Part shown: piece by piece, positions 23,108 to 33,410 of the stretch | Numbering within the stretch: the first letter of the stretch is position 1 | How the letters are laid out: each line of letters begins with the position of its first letter | Source of the DNA: Portulaca oleracea | Lineage: Eukaryota; Streptophyta; Magnoliopsida; Caryophyllales; Portulacaceae | Assembly: GCA_029582165.1 (NCBI GenBank) | Contig: CM055882.1 | Location: forward strand, 15,385,001 to 15,449,000 | DNA length: 64,000 bases | Reading direction: 5' to 3' | Notes under the pieces: model-generated | The model's input: only the letters and a program-made list of their open reading frames with translations | The model's database searches: none | What the model was told of the DNA's origin: nothing | Program-made: the position numbers and the translations under genes

Positions 23108-24188
23108 AGCTCTTTTGCCGGCTCTGGGCGGTCTTGATGTGCTGTTGAATAACTCGAACCTTATCTGCCGTGTCCTGAATTAATTCTGGACCTATGATTA
23201 GTGCTTCGTCTAGCTCTCCCCAACATAGCGGGGTTCGACATCTTCTACCATAGAGTGCTTCGAAAGGGCCATCTTAATGGTGGCTTGATAGCTATTATTA
23301 TACGAAAATTCGATGAGCGGGAGGAATTCATCCCAATTTCCTTGAAAGTCGAGGACGCATGCTCGTAGCATATCTTCTACAATCTGATTCACCCTTTCGG
23401 TTTGACCATCACTTTCCGGATGATAGGAGCTCACGAAATTGAGTCGCGTGCCAAAGCTCCTTGCGTAGCGCTCAAAACCTCGATTGAAATCTCGTATCCC
23501 GATCGGACACTATATCTTTTGGAATTCCATGTAGACGAACAATCTCACGGAGGTAAATATTTGCCAATTTATCCACTTTCCACCCTTCATGGATGGGAAT
23601 GAAATGTGCCGACTTAGTTAGGCGGTCCACGATGACCATATAGCATTCTTTCTCGACATGGTGAGGGTAAACCCATGATAAAATCCATAGAGATCGACTC
23701 CCATTTCCATGTGGGAATTTCCAAAGGCCTAAAATCTCACGATGGCCGTTGATGTTACCTTTGACTTTTGACAAGTTAGGCATGTCCACATAATTAGCTA
23801 TATCCTTCTTCATATTTGGCCACCAAAAATTTTCTTTCAAATCCCTATACATCTTAGTACCTCCTGGGTGTACTGAAAACAATGAATTATGGCTTTCCTC
23901 CAAAAGCTTTAACCTTAAGTCTCTCTTGTCAGGTACACACAATCTATCCTGAAATCTTAGGGTTCTATCTTCTTGGATCAGGAATCCCGGCATCCTTTTT
24001 ATTGCAAGATTGTCCCTGATTCTCTTGAGCTCAGAATCGTTCATTTGCTCCGTCTTGATTTCCTCAATGATGGATGACTGTAGGGATAACGCAGCGAGCT
24101 TCTCCATGACTTCCCCCTGCTTGACTAGCTCGATGCTTTCCTTACACAATTCCCGGTGTAATCTCGGATGAATCCTCAGATTGGTCAA
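23108..24188 (-). pseudogene. Integrase zinc-binding and catalytic domains, frameshifted
   Basis: Integrase inserts the element cDNA. The minus-strand reading from 24188 runs LLEESHNSLFSVHPGGTKMY (zinc-finger histidines near 23900), then WWPNMKKDIANYV. The paired cysteines (CLTCQ) lie in a neighbouring frame near 23775, so a frameshift precedes them. Catalytic blocks follow: MVIVDRLTKSAHFIP (first Asp, near 23625), IPKDIVSDRDTRF (second Asp, near 23490), and after another frame change SSYHPESDGQTERVNQ (Glu, near 23415) with LPLIEFSYNNSYQ. All three acidic residues exist, but not in one frame. Confidence 0.88.
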
Positions 24189-24190
24189 CT

Positions 24191-24607
24191 TTACATCTTT
24201 GTGTCTTTCGCTAGCGCATCGGCTACCACATTTGCTTTACCAGATGGTCTGGATATCAAGTCATAGTCCTTGATAAGCTCTAACCATCGTCGCTGCCTTA
24301 AATTCAACTCCTTCTGAGTGAATATATATTTGAGACTCTTATGATCCGTGAAAATGGTCGTATGGACTCCATATAAATAATGCCTCCATATCTTCAAGGC
24401 AAAAACCACTGCTGCGAGCTCTAAATCATGAGTCGGGTAATTCTTTTCATAAGGCTTTAATTGCCGAGACGCATAGGCGATCACTTTGTTATCTTGCATC
24501 AGCACACAACCTAATCCTTGATGGGATGCGTCACTATATACCACATACTCCTTTCCTTCCTCGGGAAGGGATAACACTGGTGCGGTTGTCAGCTTTTCTT
24601 TAAGCAC
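24191..24607 (-). pseudogene. RNase H domain of pol
   Basis: Degrades RNA in the RNA-DNA hybrid. The 138 residues show [33 protein letters not shown] (catalytic Asp), [20 protein letters not shown] (catalytic Glu), [11 protein letters not shown] (Asp) and [14 protein letters not shown]. This is the best preserved piece of pol. A stop separates it from the integrase reading that starts at 24188. Confidence 0.9.
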
Positions 24608-24639
24608 CTGGAAGGCTTCTTCACACTTGTCGGTCCACT

Positions 24640-25320
24640 CAAAAGCGTGTGGATTGCTTGAGAAGATTAGTCAGCGGAAGAGCTATTCTTGAGAAATTCG
24701 GCACGAACCTTCGATAATATCCGCCATACCTAAGAAACTTGGATTTCACTAAGCGTAGAGGGCCTTGTCGACTTTGACCGTAGAAATCTTACTAGGGTCC
24801 ACTTGGATCCCTTCACTGGTGACTATATGGCCTAGAAAAGCCACTTCTTTCAGCCAAAACTCACACTTTGAAAACTTAGCATACAACTGTTGTTCCCTTA
24901 AGGTTTGAAGTACAATCCTTAAATCGCTCATGCTCCTCTTGACTCTTGAATACACGAATGTCGTCAATAAACACCACTACAAACTTGTCCAAATGGGGTT
25001 TGAATACGATTCATTAGATCCATAAATATTGCGGTGCATTGGTAAGCCCAAACGGCATCACTGTAAACTCATAATGTCCATACCTCGTCCTAAAGGCAGT
25101 CTTGGGTATGTCTTCAGCTCTAACTCTGAGCTGGTGGTATCCTGACCTCAAGTCTATCTTAGAAAATACTCCGGCTCCTTGAAGCTGGTCGAATAGATCA
25201 TCGATCCTTGGAAGAGGGTACTTGTTCTTAATAGTAACCTTGTTCAGCTCTCGGTAATCGATACATAACCTTAAGCTACCATCCTTTTTCTTCACAAATA
25301 ATCTGAGCTCCCGGGGTGAT
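24640..25320 (-). pseudogene. Reverse transcriptase domain of pol, broken
   Basis: Copies genomic RNA to DNA. From 25295 the minus strand reads [60 protein letters not shown] and MPFGLTNAP, and is then cut by a stop near 25014. The active-site block survives as FVVVFIDDI near 24970 but out of frame with what follows: [29 protein letters not shown] and [13 protein letters not shown] (24749-24930). At least three frame changes are visible. Sequence upstream (25300-25760) encodes the degraded protease-RT linker. Confidence 0.88.
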
Positions 25321-25765
25321 GTGCTCGTCTGATGAACCCTTTACTCAATAAATTATCTAATTGCTCTCTTAATTCCTTAAGCTCATGAGCGCCATCTGTA
25401 TGGTGCCTTGGATATAGGCATAGTCCACTGGAACTAACTCTATTTCAAAATCAATCTCCCTCCTCGGGGTAGTTCCGCATGACTTCTTCAAAAACATCTT
25501 GGAAATCTCGTACCACGGGATTTCTTCTATTCGGGCGGATCTTTGGGATCTTCACTTACTAGGCATAGGTAACCCTCGCACCCATGATTAAGCAACTTTG
25601 AGCCTTCATGTAAGATATGATAGGACACGGGTTAACCCCTAAGTCCCCTACGAATTGAACTTCCTTGCCTAAGGCGCTCTTGAGAACAACTATTCCTCAT
25701 TGCACCTAATCGAGCTTGCGTCGAGACCAACTCCATACCTAGAATGATATCAAACTCCTCTAGAT

Positions 25766-26160
25766 CTAATCAATAAGATTAACGTAAAAGATATCTGCAT
25801 TCAACCTAAGAGGGACACCCACAAAACTAGTCGTGCATGGTATCGCTTGACCATTAGGTAAACCGATAGAGTAATTCATCGCATGGGCTAGATTTTGTAA
25901 CTTTAGGTTCAAAACGACTTTGGTTGAGATAAGCGAATGGGTTGCTCGAGAATCAAACAATGCAATTAAAGGTTGCGCATATATATAAACCGTCGGTAAC
26001 AACCATACGATTTTCTTTGCTTCTTTTACGCCCGTGGCGTAGGCTTGACCCGGTTCCTTCTGCGGCGTTGCTCTCATTGGCGGTGTTGGGAGTGGTTCGA
26101 TTCGGTCTTGAGTTCTCTTTGGGCATTCCGATGCCTTATGATCTGAGCTCCACACCATAG
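25766..26160 (-). pseudogene. Aspartic protease region with altered active site
   Basis: The minus-strand reading contains KASECPKRTQ (tail of a zinc knuckle), a linker, then LIALFDSRATHSLISTKVV. The canonical retroelement protease motif is D-S/T-G-A; here the glycine codon reads arginine (DSR), which would be expected to abolish activity. The downstream reading FVGVPLRLNADIFYVNLID fits the family. The domain is fused to the end of gag, as usual in this lineage. Confidence 0.85.
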
Positions 26161-27142
26161 AGCTTTCCGTACCTACCCGACATTGGCGGTAGTATGATTA
26201 GTCCTGCCGTACTTCTTGCAGGGCTCCTTGGCAAGAGCTGGGGTAGCTTGGTTTCTTGGAATTGGTGGCGTTGGCCGCTTAGCTTGACTATTTCCCTTAA
26301 CAGGCGCACTTGGCGCTCCCTTATCATTCCATTTCCTCTTTGCAAACCCTTGGTTCCCGGGGTTCAGGGCTTTCAACTCCTTTCTCACTCTTTCCACTTC
26401 GGCAGCTCTTTCATACATCTCTTGCATTGTAGAGAAATGATGGGATGACAGCTGGTTACGGATGTATGGCGCTAGGCCTCCCTCATAGCGGGTTAACTTC
26501 AACCTTTCTGATGCAACGTAATCCGGAGCGAAACGAGCTAGCTCATTAAACTTTGCCGTATATTGCACCACTGAGATGTCCTTATTAAACATACTCCACT
26601 CTAAAAATTCTTTCTCCTTTTGACGTCTAAGGGAAATAGGGTAGAACTGAGCCCTCAAATCTCCTAAGAAGTCATTCCACGACTTTGTGGTTCCTTGGTA
26701 CTTATCCTCAATGGTTCTCCACCAAATATCAGCTTCACCTTTTAAATAATAGGTCCCTATGGCCAACCTTTTATCCTCGGGCACTCCAATCACCTCAAAG
26801 ATCTTTTCCATCTCACGAATCCAATCTTCAAGCACTACGGGGTCATAACCCCCTTTGTAAAAAGTCGGGTTTCTTCGGGCTACCCTATCTGCATAATTCT
26901 CTTCCCTAGATTGGCTCGCTTGTCCCATAGATGGAAGGGGTACGCGTTTGAGTAATTCTTGCATGAATATCCCAAAAGGGTCCGGGTATTGGGGTGGATT
27001 GAGAGGGACGGATCCTAAAGAAGATTCGGGTGACTAACCACTCCGGGTTAAGCTGAGGTCCTTGCAATTCGAGTTGATTACCCCCTGACACCTCATTTCC
27101 AGGTTCTTCATGGGAGGGCGTATTTCTTGAGCTTTGCGACAT
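26136..27142 (-). pseudogene. gag, capsid domain present, N-terminus frameshifted
   Basis: Gag forms the virus-like particle. The likely start is minus-strand ATG 27142 (MSQSSRNTPSHEEPGNEVSG). A frame change near 26990 leads into the main reading: ENYADRVARRNPTFYKGGYD, VVLEDWIREMEKIFEVIGVP, EADIWWRTIEDKYQGTTKSW, LRAQFYPISLRRQKEKEF and LARFAPDYVASERLKLTRYE. These are the Retrotrans_gag (PF03732-type) blocks. The zinc knuckle CKKYGRTNH has its second cysteine replaced by tyrosine and the frame is lost soon after (26173). The protein is therefore likely defective unless the indels are assembly errors. Confidence 0.88.
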
Positions 27143-27715
27143 ACTACAAGATTACACCAGACATATTATTTCCCCATATAACCTATTCTTGTCCTCTTTT
27201 ATACCCCCTTTCCATAAAATTCAAATTTTAATTAAACATCCCTATTTAGGATCCTTGTTTCTTTATAAAATCACATTACCCACATACATACATGCATGCT
27301 TAAAATACCAATAAAATTCTTGTAATCCCATAATATTATAAAGCATAATAATTCATGAGGTCGCAAATCCCATCATACCATTGCACCCAAGCATAATATT
27401 TAAAAAGGTAACAATCCCACGTCATTGTTCTTACTTCATCAAAAAAATCCAAAATAATACTCCTTGGTTCGTTCAAATTACAACCCATGCTCCCGTTCAC
27501 AACATAATCATAGGGAGGTTACAAAATTAATCATAGTTCGGCCAATTTCATCAATGACCCAAAACAAGATACCTAGTCACCACTAGATTCCACTAAACAT
27601 GGGAATTCGATCCCTCCTGTTCTTGTTCCTAGTTCCTTCCACGCGTCGTGTGAAGGGCGTGCGTTCTTGCGTGCGATGTGGCGGATTATGGGTCCCAAGG
27701 TGGTCCATTCAAGGT
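27143..27715 (-). other. Spacer between upstream ORF and gag
   Basis: About 570 bp, AT-rich (27160-27600), with no conserved coding signal; a gap of this kind would need splicing, reinitiation or a separate RNA if both flanking ORFs are translated. Confidence 0.5.
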
Positions 27716-28345
27716 TTACGGCGTCACAGTGTAGACGTTCGCTTCATTCTCCCTGGGTTGCCTAGGTTGCGGCCGTACCTCATCTTGATCAAGATCCATG
27801 CTAGGATCTTCTTCTTCTGCGGCTGTTCGTGCGGTAGGGGTCGCCTCTCCATGGGAAGATACGTTTGGAACAATTGGTCGGCCCGTGATAAGTGGCGAGA
27901 AATGTAGGCGAACTTCATCCGCTGGTAGTGAGAACACGTGCAACGGTGCGATTCCGGCGTTGGGTGGCGCGGGTAATCCTAACATCTCATGAAGAAAGGG
28001 GCCTAATTTACTAACGTGGAGAGTTAGTGACTGCGCGGCTTGAGTGATTATAACTTCCATCGCGATTTGATTCCATGCCCCGACGTAATTGAGGCACCAT
28101 GCGTGGCGCCCTGGCTCTCCTCGGCCAATGGATCGGCCGTGTCGATTCGATGTCGTCACGGACTCGTGGGAAGAGTCACTAATAAGCAGGGCTCGGCGGA
28201 TGTCATCATGGTATTCGGAATTCGGATTCGTCGCACAATGCGCATCTAACGCATCTTGTAGAGTCTTGAGATGATCTTGCACATTGGTGTCGGGGTCCAT
28301 AAACATCGCAAAGGGATTCGGAAGAGGATTGCCGTTGGTATCCAT
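27716..28345 (-). CDS. Extra ORF upstream of gag (209 aa), function unknown
   Basis: An uninterrupted minus-strand ORF, same sense as gag-pol, between the primer-binding site and gag. The start is ATG 28345 (MDTNGNPLPNPFAMFM), immediately preceded by ATTAG, a possible splice acceptor. Visible features are an N-terminal helical stretch (QDHLKTLQDALDAHC), an arginine/glycine-rich segment (SNRHGRSIGRGEPGRH), a central hydrophobic region (WNQIAMEVIITQAAQSLTLH, then LHEMLGLPAPP) and an acidic C-terminal stretch (AAEEEDPSMDLDQDEV). No zinc finger, transmembrane segment or enzyme motif was recognised. Tekay elements usually start with gag; an upstream ORF is known for Ogre-type elements, but I see no family link. 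It is intact while gag-pol is broken. It could be an accessory protein, a captured gene piece or a chance ORF. Confidence 0.5.
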   Translation of the reverse strand: MDTNGNPLPNPFAMFMDPDTNVQDHLKTLQDALDAHCATNPNSEYHDDIRRALLISDSSHESVTTSNRHGRSIGRGEPGRHAWCLNYVGAWNQIAMEVIITQAAQSLTLHVSKLGPFLHEMLGLPAPPNAGIAPLHVFSLPADEVRLHFSPLITGRPIVPNVSSHGEATPTARTAAEEEDPSMDLDQDEVRPQPRQPRENEANVYTVTP

Positions 28346-29045
28346 CTAATTCACACATAAAACGTAAAACAAGCTCTTAAAATCCGCACGTAATAAAAGA
28401 ATTCGTTAACGTAAAAAGAAACAACCTTATAACGAGATTCAAGACTCAACCAACTAACCCCTTATGAGCAACTTAAAAAGGCTCTTACTTTAACTTTTAA
28501 ACTTTCCTTAACCCCTTTCTAAAGTCCCATAAATTGTACCATTTTTCGGTTTCCCTTAAAGATTTTATTTCCGTGCTATGATTTAGAACTCATTTCACCC
28601 TATACCAAATCCCACTTGGGACTTGCTTGTAATCTTTTTGTAAACTATCAAAGACTTTTTAGGACGACACCTTGCCATACTTTATAATTCCCAACTATAC
28701 ATCCACCACTTTACTTGTTTAACTTACTAGGCTTAACTCAATTCCACTGGTTTCTTCTTAAAATTTGACTTAAAAGTGCTAAAATCACAGGAAAAATTGT
28801 GACACTTCCCCTATAAATAGAGTTATCCCCAATTTACAAAATCTTGAAACCCTGCACGAAAAGCAATTTATATTCCATATAAACATCTGGAGCTTCATGC
28901 TCTCCACAATCCCCAATATAAACACCACTCGGTGCACCAACCAAAGATCTACTCAATTCTCACACACTTACTTTTCTTCCTAAAATAATAACACAAAGGA
29001 TCAATATCCTAATAAACTTCACAATCCCAAATTCCACTAAACCAC
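28346..29045 (-). other. Chromovirus untranslated leader after the primer site
   Basis: About 700 bp with no gene. AT-rich, stop-dense in all frames. Confidence 0.6.
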
Positions 29046-29058
29046 GGCTCTGATACCA
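29046..29058 (-). promoter_or_regulatory. Primer-binding site, initiator tRNA-Met
   Basis: The minus strand reads TGGTATCAGAGCC, the classic complement of the 3' end of plant initiator tRNA-Met, 4 bases from the 5' LTR end. Confidence 0.93.
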
Positions 29059-29062
29059 CAAC

Positions 29063-32000
29063 TGTAACACCCCAATCTTAAACCACAAATTAAATGCTTA
29101 CTTAGCACCTAAATTCATGATTAGCGCAGCGGAAAAACTTGACCGGGGCATTACCGCCGTCCCGAAAGAGACAAGGCAACCACAAAACACTAACACTTTT
29201 TAAACCACAAGGAAAACTAACTCCAAACCCAATACATAATTGATACAATCCGTTGAAAATATAGATACATAAACTTAAACATTTGCGAGAGTCTTCCAAA
29301 GCGCAATATTTGGCTTCCATCCATATCTTAGCTTAGGGACTACCTCAACCTGCTGGAGCTACTTTGGAACAGACTTGCTTGGACCCTGAGAACTCGAGCC
29401 TCCTAAAACAAAACATTAAAACAACGCGAAAGGTGAGTGGGGAAACACTCAGTACGAAACCTCCAACACGTAAAACCGTTCGAAAACGGTTTCAGTGCCG
29501 GCATTTAAATTCATTTTGAAAACGGGAAAGGGGATAAACATAAATAAACTTAATGATTTAAGCATAAGGCATAAATAAGTAAAGCTGAACTTAGCTATAT
29601 GAATGAAAAACGTGGAACCCTCATGATCGGTGCAAGTACCTCACACACGCGTATGCCCAAATCGATCGAGATTTGGATTGGGTGACCGTTAAACGGTCGA
29701 CACTGGCCAGGTCGGGACACTCTGATCAGGAGTGCTAAAAACATAATTAAACTTTATATAACATAAGATGGGTCCACTTTAAAGCATAAAAGACTTGCGT
29801 AAAGCATAAAACTTGGTAGAACATGAATTAACTCGCACGAAGGCGGTAAAGGTTGGACAATTTGCGTACCTTGAGACGCTAAAAACTTGGGTGGTGCGGC
29901 TCGGCTTGGAGATGGCGCTTGCAACTTGACGGCTAAGACGGAAATAAATAATAACGAAGAACCAACAAGGTTCTAAATTAGAATCATAACTTAGAAACTT
30001 AGTAAAATAATTAAAACGACTTTTTAGAAATAAAATTTCAGGTTTAAGTAAAGATAATGTTCAAGGTATAACTCGGGCTAGGAAAATCGGAATAAAGCAA
30101 AAGAGTATATCCGGAATAGGGAAAAATGAGATCTACAACTTTGATGAAAGGGCCAGAGGCTAAAAATGAAGGAAGGGTCCCAAAATGGGCCCGGACAGCA
30201 GCTGAATCAATGAAAATAAAGGGTTTCGGGTTGAAATTATATAGAGAAATTGACGTAGAAAGGTAGAATCGATAGATAGAACTTGTATCTTTTGAAGGAT
30301 AACTTGATTGATGAAAGATGAGATTAAAAGATAAGAGGTTGAATATGAAATTAGAAAAATTCCTTGAGATTTACTTAGAAGGATAATATTGATGGAGTAA
30401 ACGATGGAAGAAAGATAGGTAATGTAATTTGAGGAAAAATCCATGAGTTGAGACTTTAGGAAACTCATCATAAGAACTATTTAGAACTTGGACGACCTTA
30501 GGTAGATAGATACTTTAACCAACTCAAAGGTATCGAATTATTAACTTAATGTTCACCGGGAGGCACGTAAACTTATTCTCAAACTCTTATTTTTGGATAA
30601 ATAACTTTGGGACATAACCCGGTTTCTAACTATACTTCTCCACTTAAAGGCTTAACTCGAGGTTATAATTTATAATCATCATTTATCAAGGCTTAAGGAC
30701 CCTTATTGACTTAGCTTAGAACCTTAGAAATGGGTTTTACCACTTATAAATTGGGCAGAATATTCACACAGGACAACCCGGTTTCCGGGGCTTATAACTT
30801 ATACTCCCGATATCGTATGACTACAAACCATACCTTTTCGGAAAGCTCGCGGCATAATCTAAAACTCTCATGTTTTCCTCAAAAACCAAAGAAATCTCTA
30901 AGAGGTCGAAAAATAGCTCATAACCTACTGACTTTAAACTCGTATGTAAAAATCCGGTTTCACGGTTTTGCTCATAACTTGGTCGATTCAAGACGGAATT
31001 TAGAAATTCCAAAGCCTATGGTTTTCTAATACTTTGGGCTATCTAATGGAGCAAAAATCTGGGCAAAAATCCAACTTTAAAAATTCCGAAAATTTCCAGA
31101 ACTGGGCAGAACGTTTTTAGCTCTTGAAATTGACTCTAATGGTGATTTAAGCTCCCAAACTTGTGATCATTCTCCATTAAACTCTACTTGGCTAAAATCT
31201 ACCATATTTTCAGAAATTATAACACCTAAATAAGCTCATCAAAAGCTTCAAGAATGACATGCAACCATGAATTCAATACCAATAACACATTCTAGTAATT
31301 TTTACCTCAAAATACACTTAATTCACCCAAATTAAACCTTATAACACTTGAATCAACAACTTCATACTTTATAATCTGTCCTTAAGTTTAGAAATTCACC
31401 AAGAAACAACATGCAACATGATTTTATCATCATCCAACACAAATCCAACAAAGATATCTCAAGAACAACCAAAATACACATGTATCTCTTTCAAAATTAA
31501 ACCCTAATAACCATAATGAAAATTACACTAAAAGAGAGTAAAAGAAGTAAAATTGACAAGAATAACATGTAATTATCATGAAAATCAGATTAGGGTATAA
31601 AAGAGTGAAATTGGGGTTTTAGAACTTACCCTTTGGGTTAAAATTGGATGAAATTCAAGATAGGAGGAGAAGGGTGGCGTAGGTGGCTTCCGGCGACAGG
31701 CCGGAAATGATGGCCGGCGGTGGTCGGACGTCGTGGTGGGCACGGCTGGGTGGAGCAGAGAGCAAAGAGGGAATGGGTTTGTAGAGAGAGAAAGTGGAAG
31801 TGGGTTTGAATTAGAATGAGGAAGAAATGGGTCCTCTAGTTAACTCTACTAATATATATTCCAATCAACTTAACAATACAACTATAACCCACTTAAAATC
31901 TGAAAATATAACATTAGGTAGGATAATTATAAATATAATAAATTTATATAGCTAGTTTAGTACAAGATAAAATTAACCGATAACAATCGGGTTGAAATAA

Positions 32001-32381
32001 AATAGAACTTGAACGGAAAAAATTAAATAAATAGAAAATAAATACCACTTGTACTTAAATTAAATAAAATAAATATAACTCAAATAAAATAAATTGAGTT
32101 TTGGAATAATAAAATATAATCTTCTAGAAGTAAAATAATTAAACCCTTTTTCCGATTAAAATTACGTATACGGTAACCCGATACGAATTTACTTAATAGG
32201 TAAATAAAATAATTTTGGAACTTATAATTCCGATACTTGATACGCTTTGCCATCTCCTGCACGAAACCTGACACCGATAAAATAGATAATACTTGAAAAT
32301 AAACGCAAAAAATTTATACGCAATTTAGATAATTACGGTATTAACGCTTAATTAATCGCGATTTTGGGGCGGGTTATTACA
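29063..32381 (-). repeat. Chromovirus 5' LTR (3319 bp)
   Basis: Near-identical partner of 19254-22588. In transcription sense (minus) it has a TATA-like ATATATATTAG (about 31860-31850), a pyrimidine-rich start region with CTCTCTACAAACCC, a GC-rich leader patch (about 31760-31670) and a consensus splice donor AAGGGTAAGT. The 103-codon and 99-codon frames inside it are not genes. Confidence 0.95.
31624..31633 (-). promoter_or_regulatory. Putative 5' splice donor in the LTR leader
   Basis: The minus strand reads AAGGGTAAGT, with the GT at 31629-31628, close to the plant donor consensus. The same signal is in the 3' LTR (about 21822-21833), and a weaker GTAATC stands at the matching place of the solo LTR at 47941 (about 50916-50925). 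A possible acceptor (ATTAG) abuts the ATG at 28345. Inference only. Confidence 0.35.
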
Positions 32382-32386
32382 GATAT

Positions 32387-32520
32387 CGATAGTAAACTCT
32401 TTCGTAGACCCTACCGTGGTCCTGATAATGGTCCTAACATTTTCATACATGCCTTTAATGGCTCGAATATAGTGATATTGCACCCATATCGCCTCAAGGC
32501 ACTCCCACAAAGCTTATTTA
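32387..32520 (-). pseudogene. RTE-type LINE, 5'-truncated upstream piece
   Basis: The minus strand reads ALWECLEAIWVQYHYIRAIK, then GMYENVRTIIRTTVGSTKEF and TID, the RTE reverse transcriptase block that directly precedes GLHQG. It joins in frame to the reading at 19248 once the chromovirus and one GATAT copy are removed. The element is 5'-truncated near 32520, the usual outcome of incomplete LINE reverse transcription. Confidence 0.85.
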
Positions 32521-32630
32521 GGAGTTATGCTACCACATGATTAGCTTACTCAAATTCTAGTTTAAACTAAAAATAAAATAAAATGTTCCAAATAATTATA
32601 CAAAACCCGGCATAGAATCCAATGTTTACA
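32521..32630 (-). repeat. LTR fragment of a decayed gypsy element
   Basis: The minus strand reads TGTAAACATTGGATTCTATG onward, directly after a polypurine tract (CAAAGTGGGGGCTA, 32648-32635). It is cut after about 110 bp at the RTE junction. The polypurine tract nearly equals that of the element at 38493, suggesting related lineages. Confidence 0.65.
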
Positions 32631-32999
32631 AAATAGCCCCCACTTTGATCAAGTTTTAAATGAAACAAAAGTCAAAGTAGTATTGATGCTCCTTTGCTGA
32701 TGTTGATGTGATTCATGAATGAATCCCTCAAGTTCGGGCGACACTTGAAGTTGTGTTTTGCATCTAACCATAATCTTGACGTATTCGTCTTATGGCATGA
32801 TGACTAGAGCAATTTTTCGTTGTAACTAATTTTTTAGCAAGACCTCGATCTGTCGAGCTAATGTAATAAGTGTGATGATTTGTCACTAGAACCAATTTGT
32901 TGGCAAATGAAATGAATGTAGTGATTTGTCACTTGTTGAACTGAATGTGGCAATTTGTTGCTTGTACCAATTCGTTTGTAGATGAGTTGAGGGTGGTGA

Positions 33000-33410
33000 T
33001 TTGTCACCTTAACCAGTTTTTCGGTAGATGAACTGAAGGTGGCAATTTGTCGCCTTCACAGATTTTTGTGTAGATGTACTGAAGGTGGCGATTTGTCGCC
33101 TTCATCGCTTTATTGGTTGATGAACTGAAGGTTGCTATTTGTCGCCTGATGCATTGGCGGTGGAAATTTGTGGCATGATGAACTAAAGGTGGTGATTTGT
33201 CACGTGATGAACTCAAGGTGGTAATTTAGTTTATTACATGATGAACTGAAGGGCGATCCGTCGACTAATGAATTGAAGGCATTGATTTGTTGCATGGTGA
33301 ACTTAAGGTTACAATTTGTCATCTGATGAGCCGAAGATGGCGATTTGTCGCCAGATAAATTGAAAGTGGCGATTTGTTGCATTATAAATTGGAGTTGGCG
33401 ATCACCTGTA
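33000..33410. repeat. Imperfect minisatellite GATGAACTGAAGGTGGCGATTT-type
   Basis: About ten diverged copies of a roughly 30-60 bp unit with GAACTGAAGGTGG and GATTTGTCGCC motifs, inside the gypsy relic near its 3' end. Open frames on the minus strand follow from the repeat. Confidence 0.75.

Larger units (their letters stand above)
19254..32381 (-). mobile_element. Ty3/gypsy chromovirus, Tekay/Del type, 13.1 kb
   Basis: A complete LTR retrotransposon on the minus strand. It has a 3319-bp 5' LTR (29063-32381), an initiator-tRNA-Met primer site, an unusual upstream ORF, gag, protease, reverse transcriptase, RNase H, integrase with a C-terminal chromodomain-like region, a polypurine tract, and a 3335-bp 3' LTR (19254-22588). 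It is flanked by the 5-bp duplication GATAT and sits inside an RTE LINE. The LTRs look more than about 98 percent alike by eye, so insertion is fairly recent, yet gag-pol is interrupted repeatedly. Long LTRs and the integrase C-terminus point to the Tekay (Del) lineage of plant chromoviruses. Confidence 0.95.
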
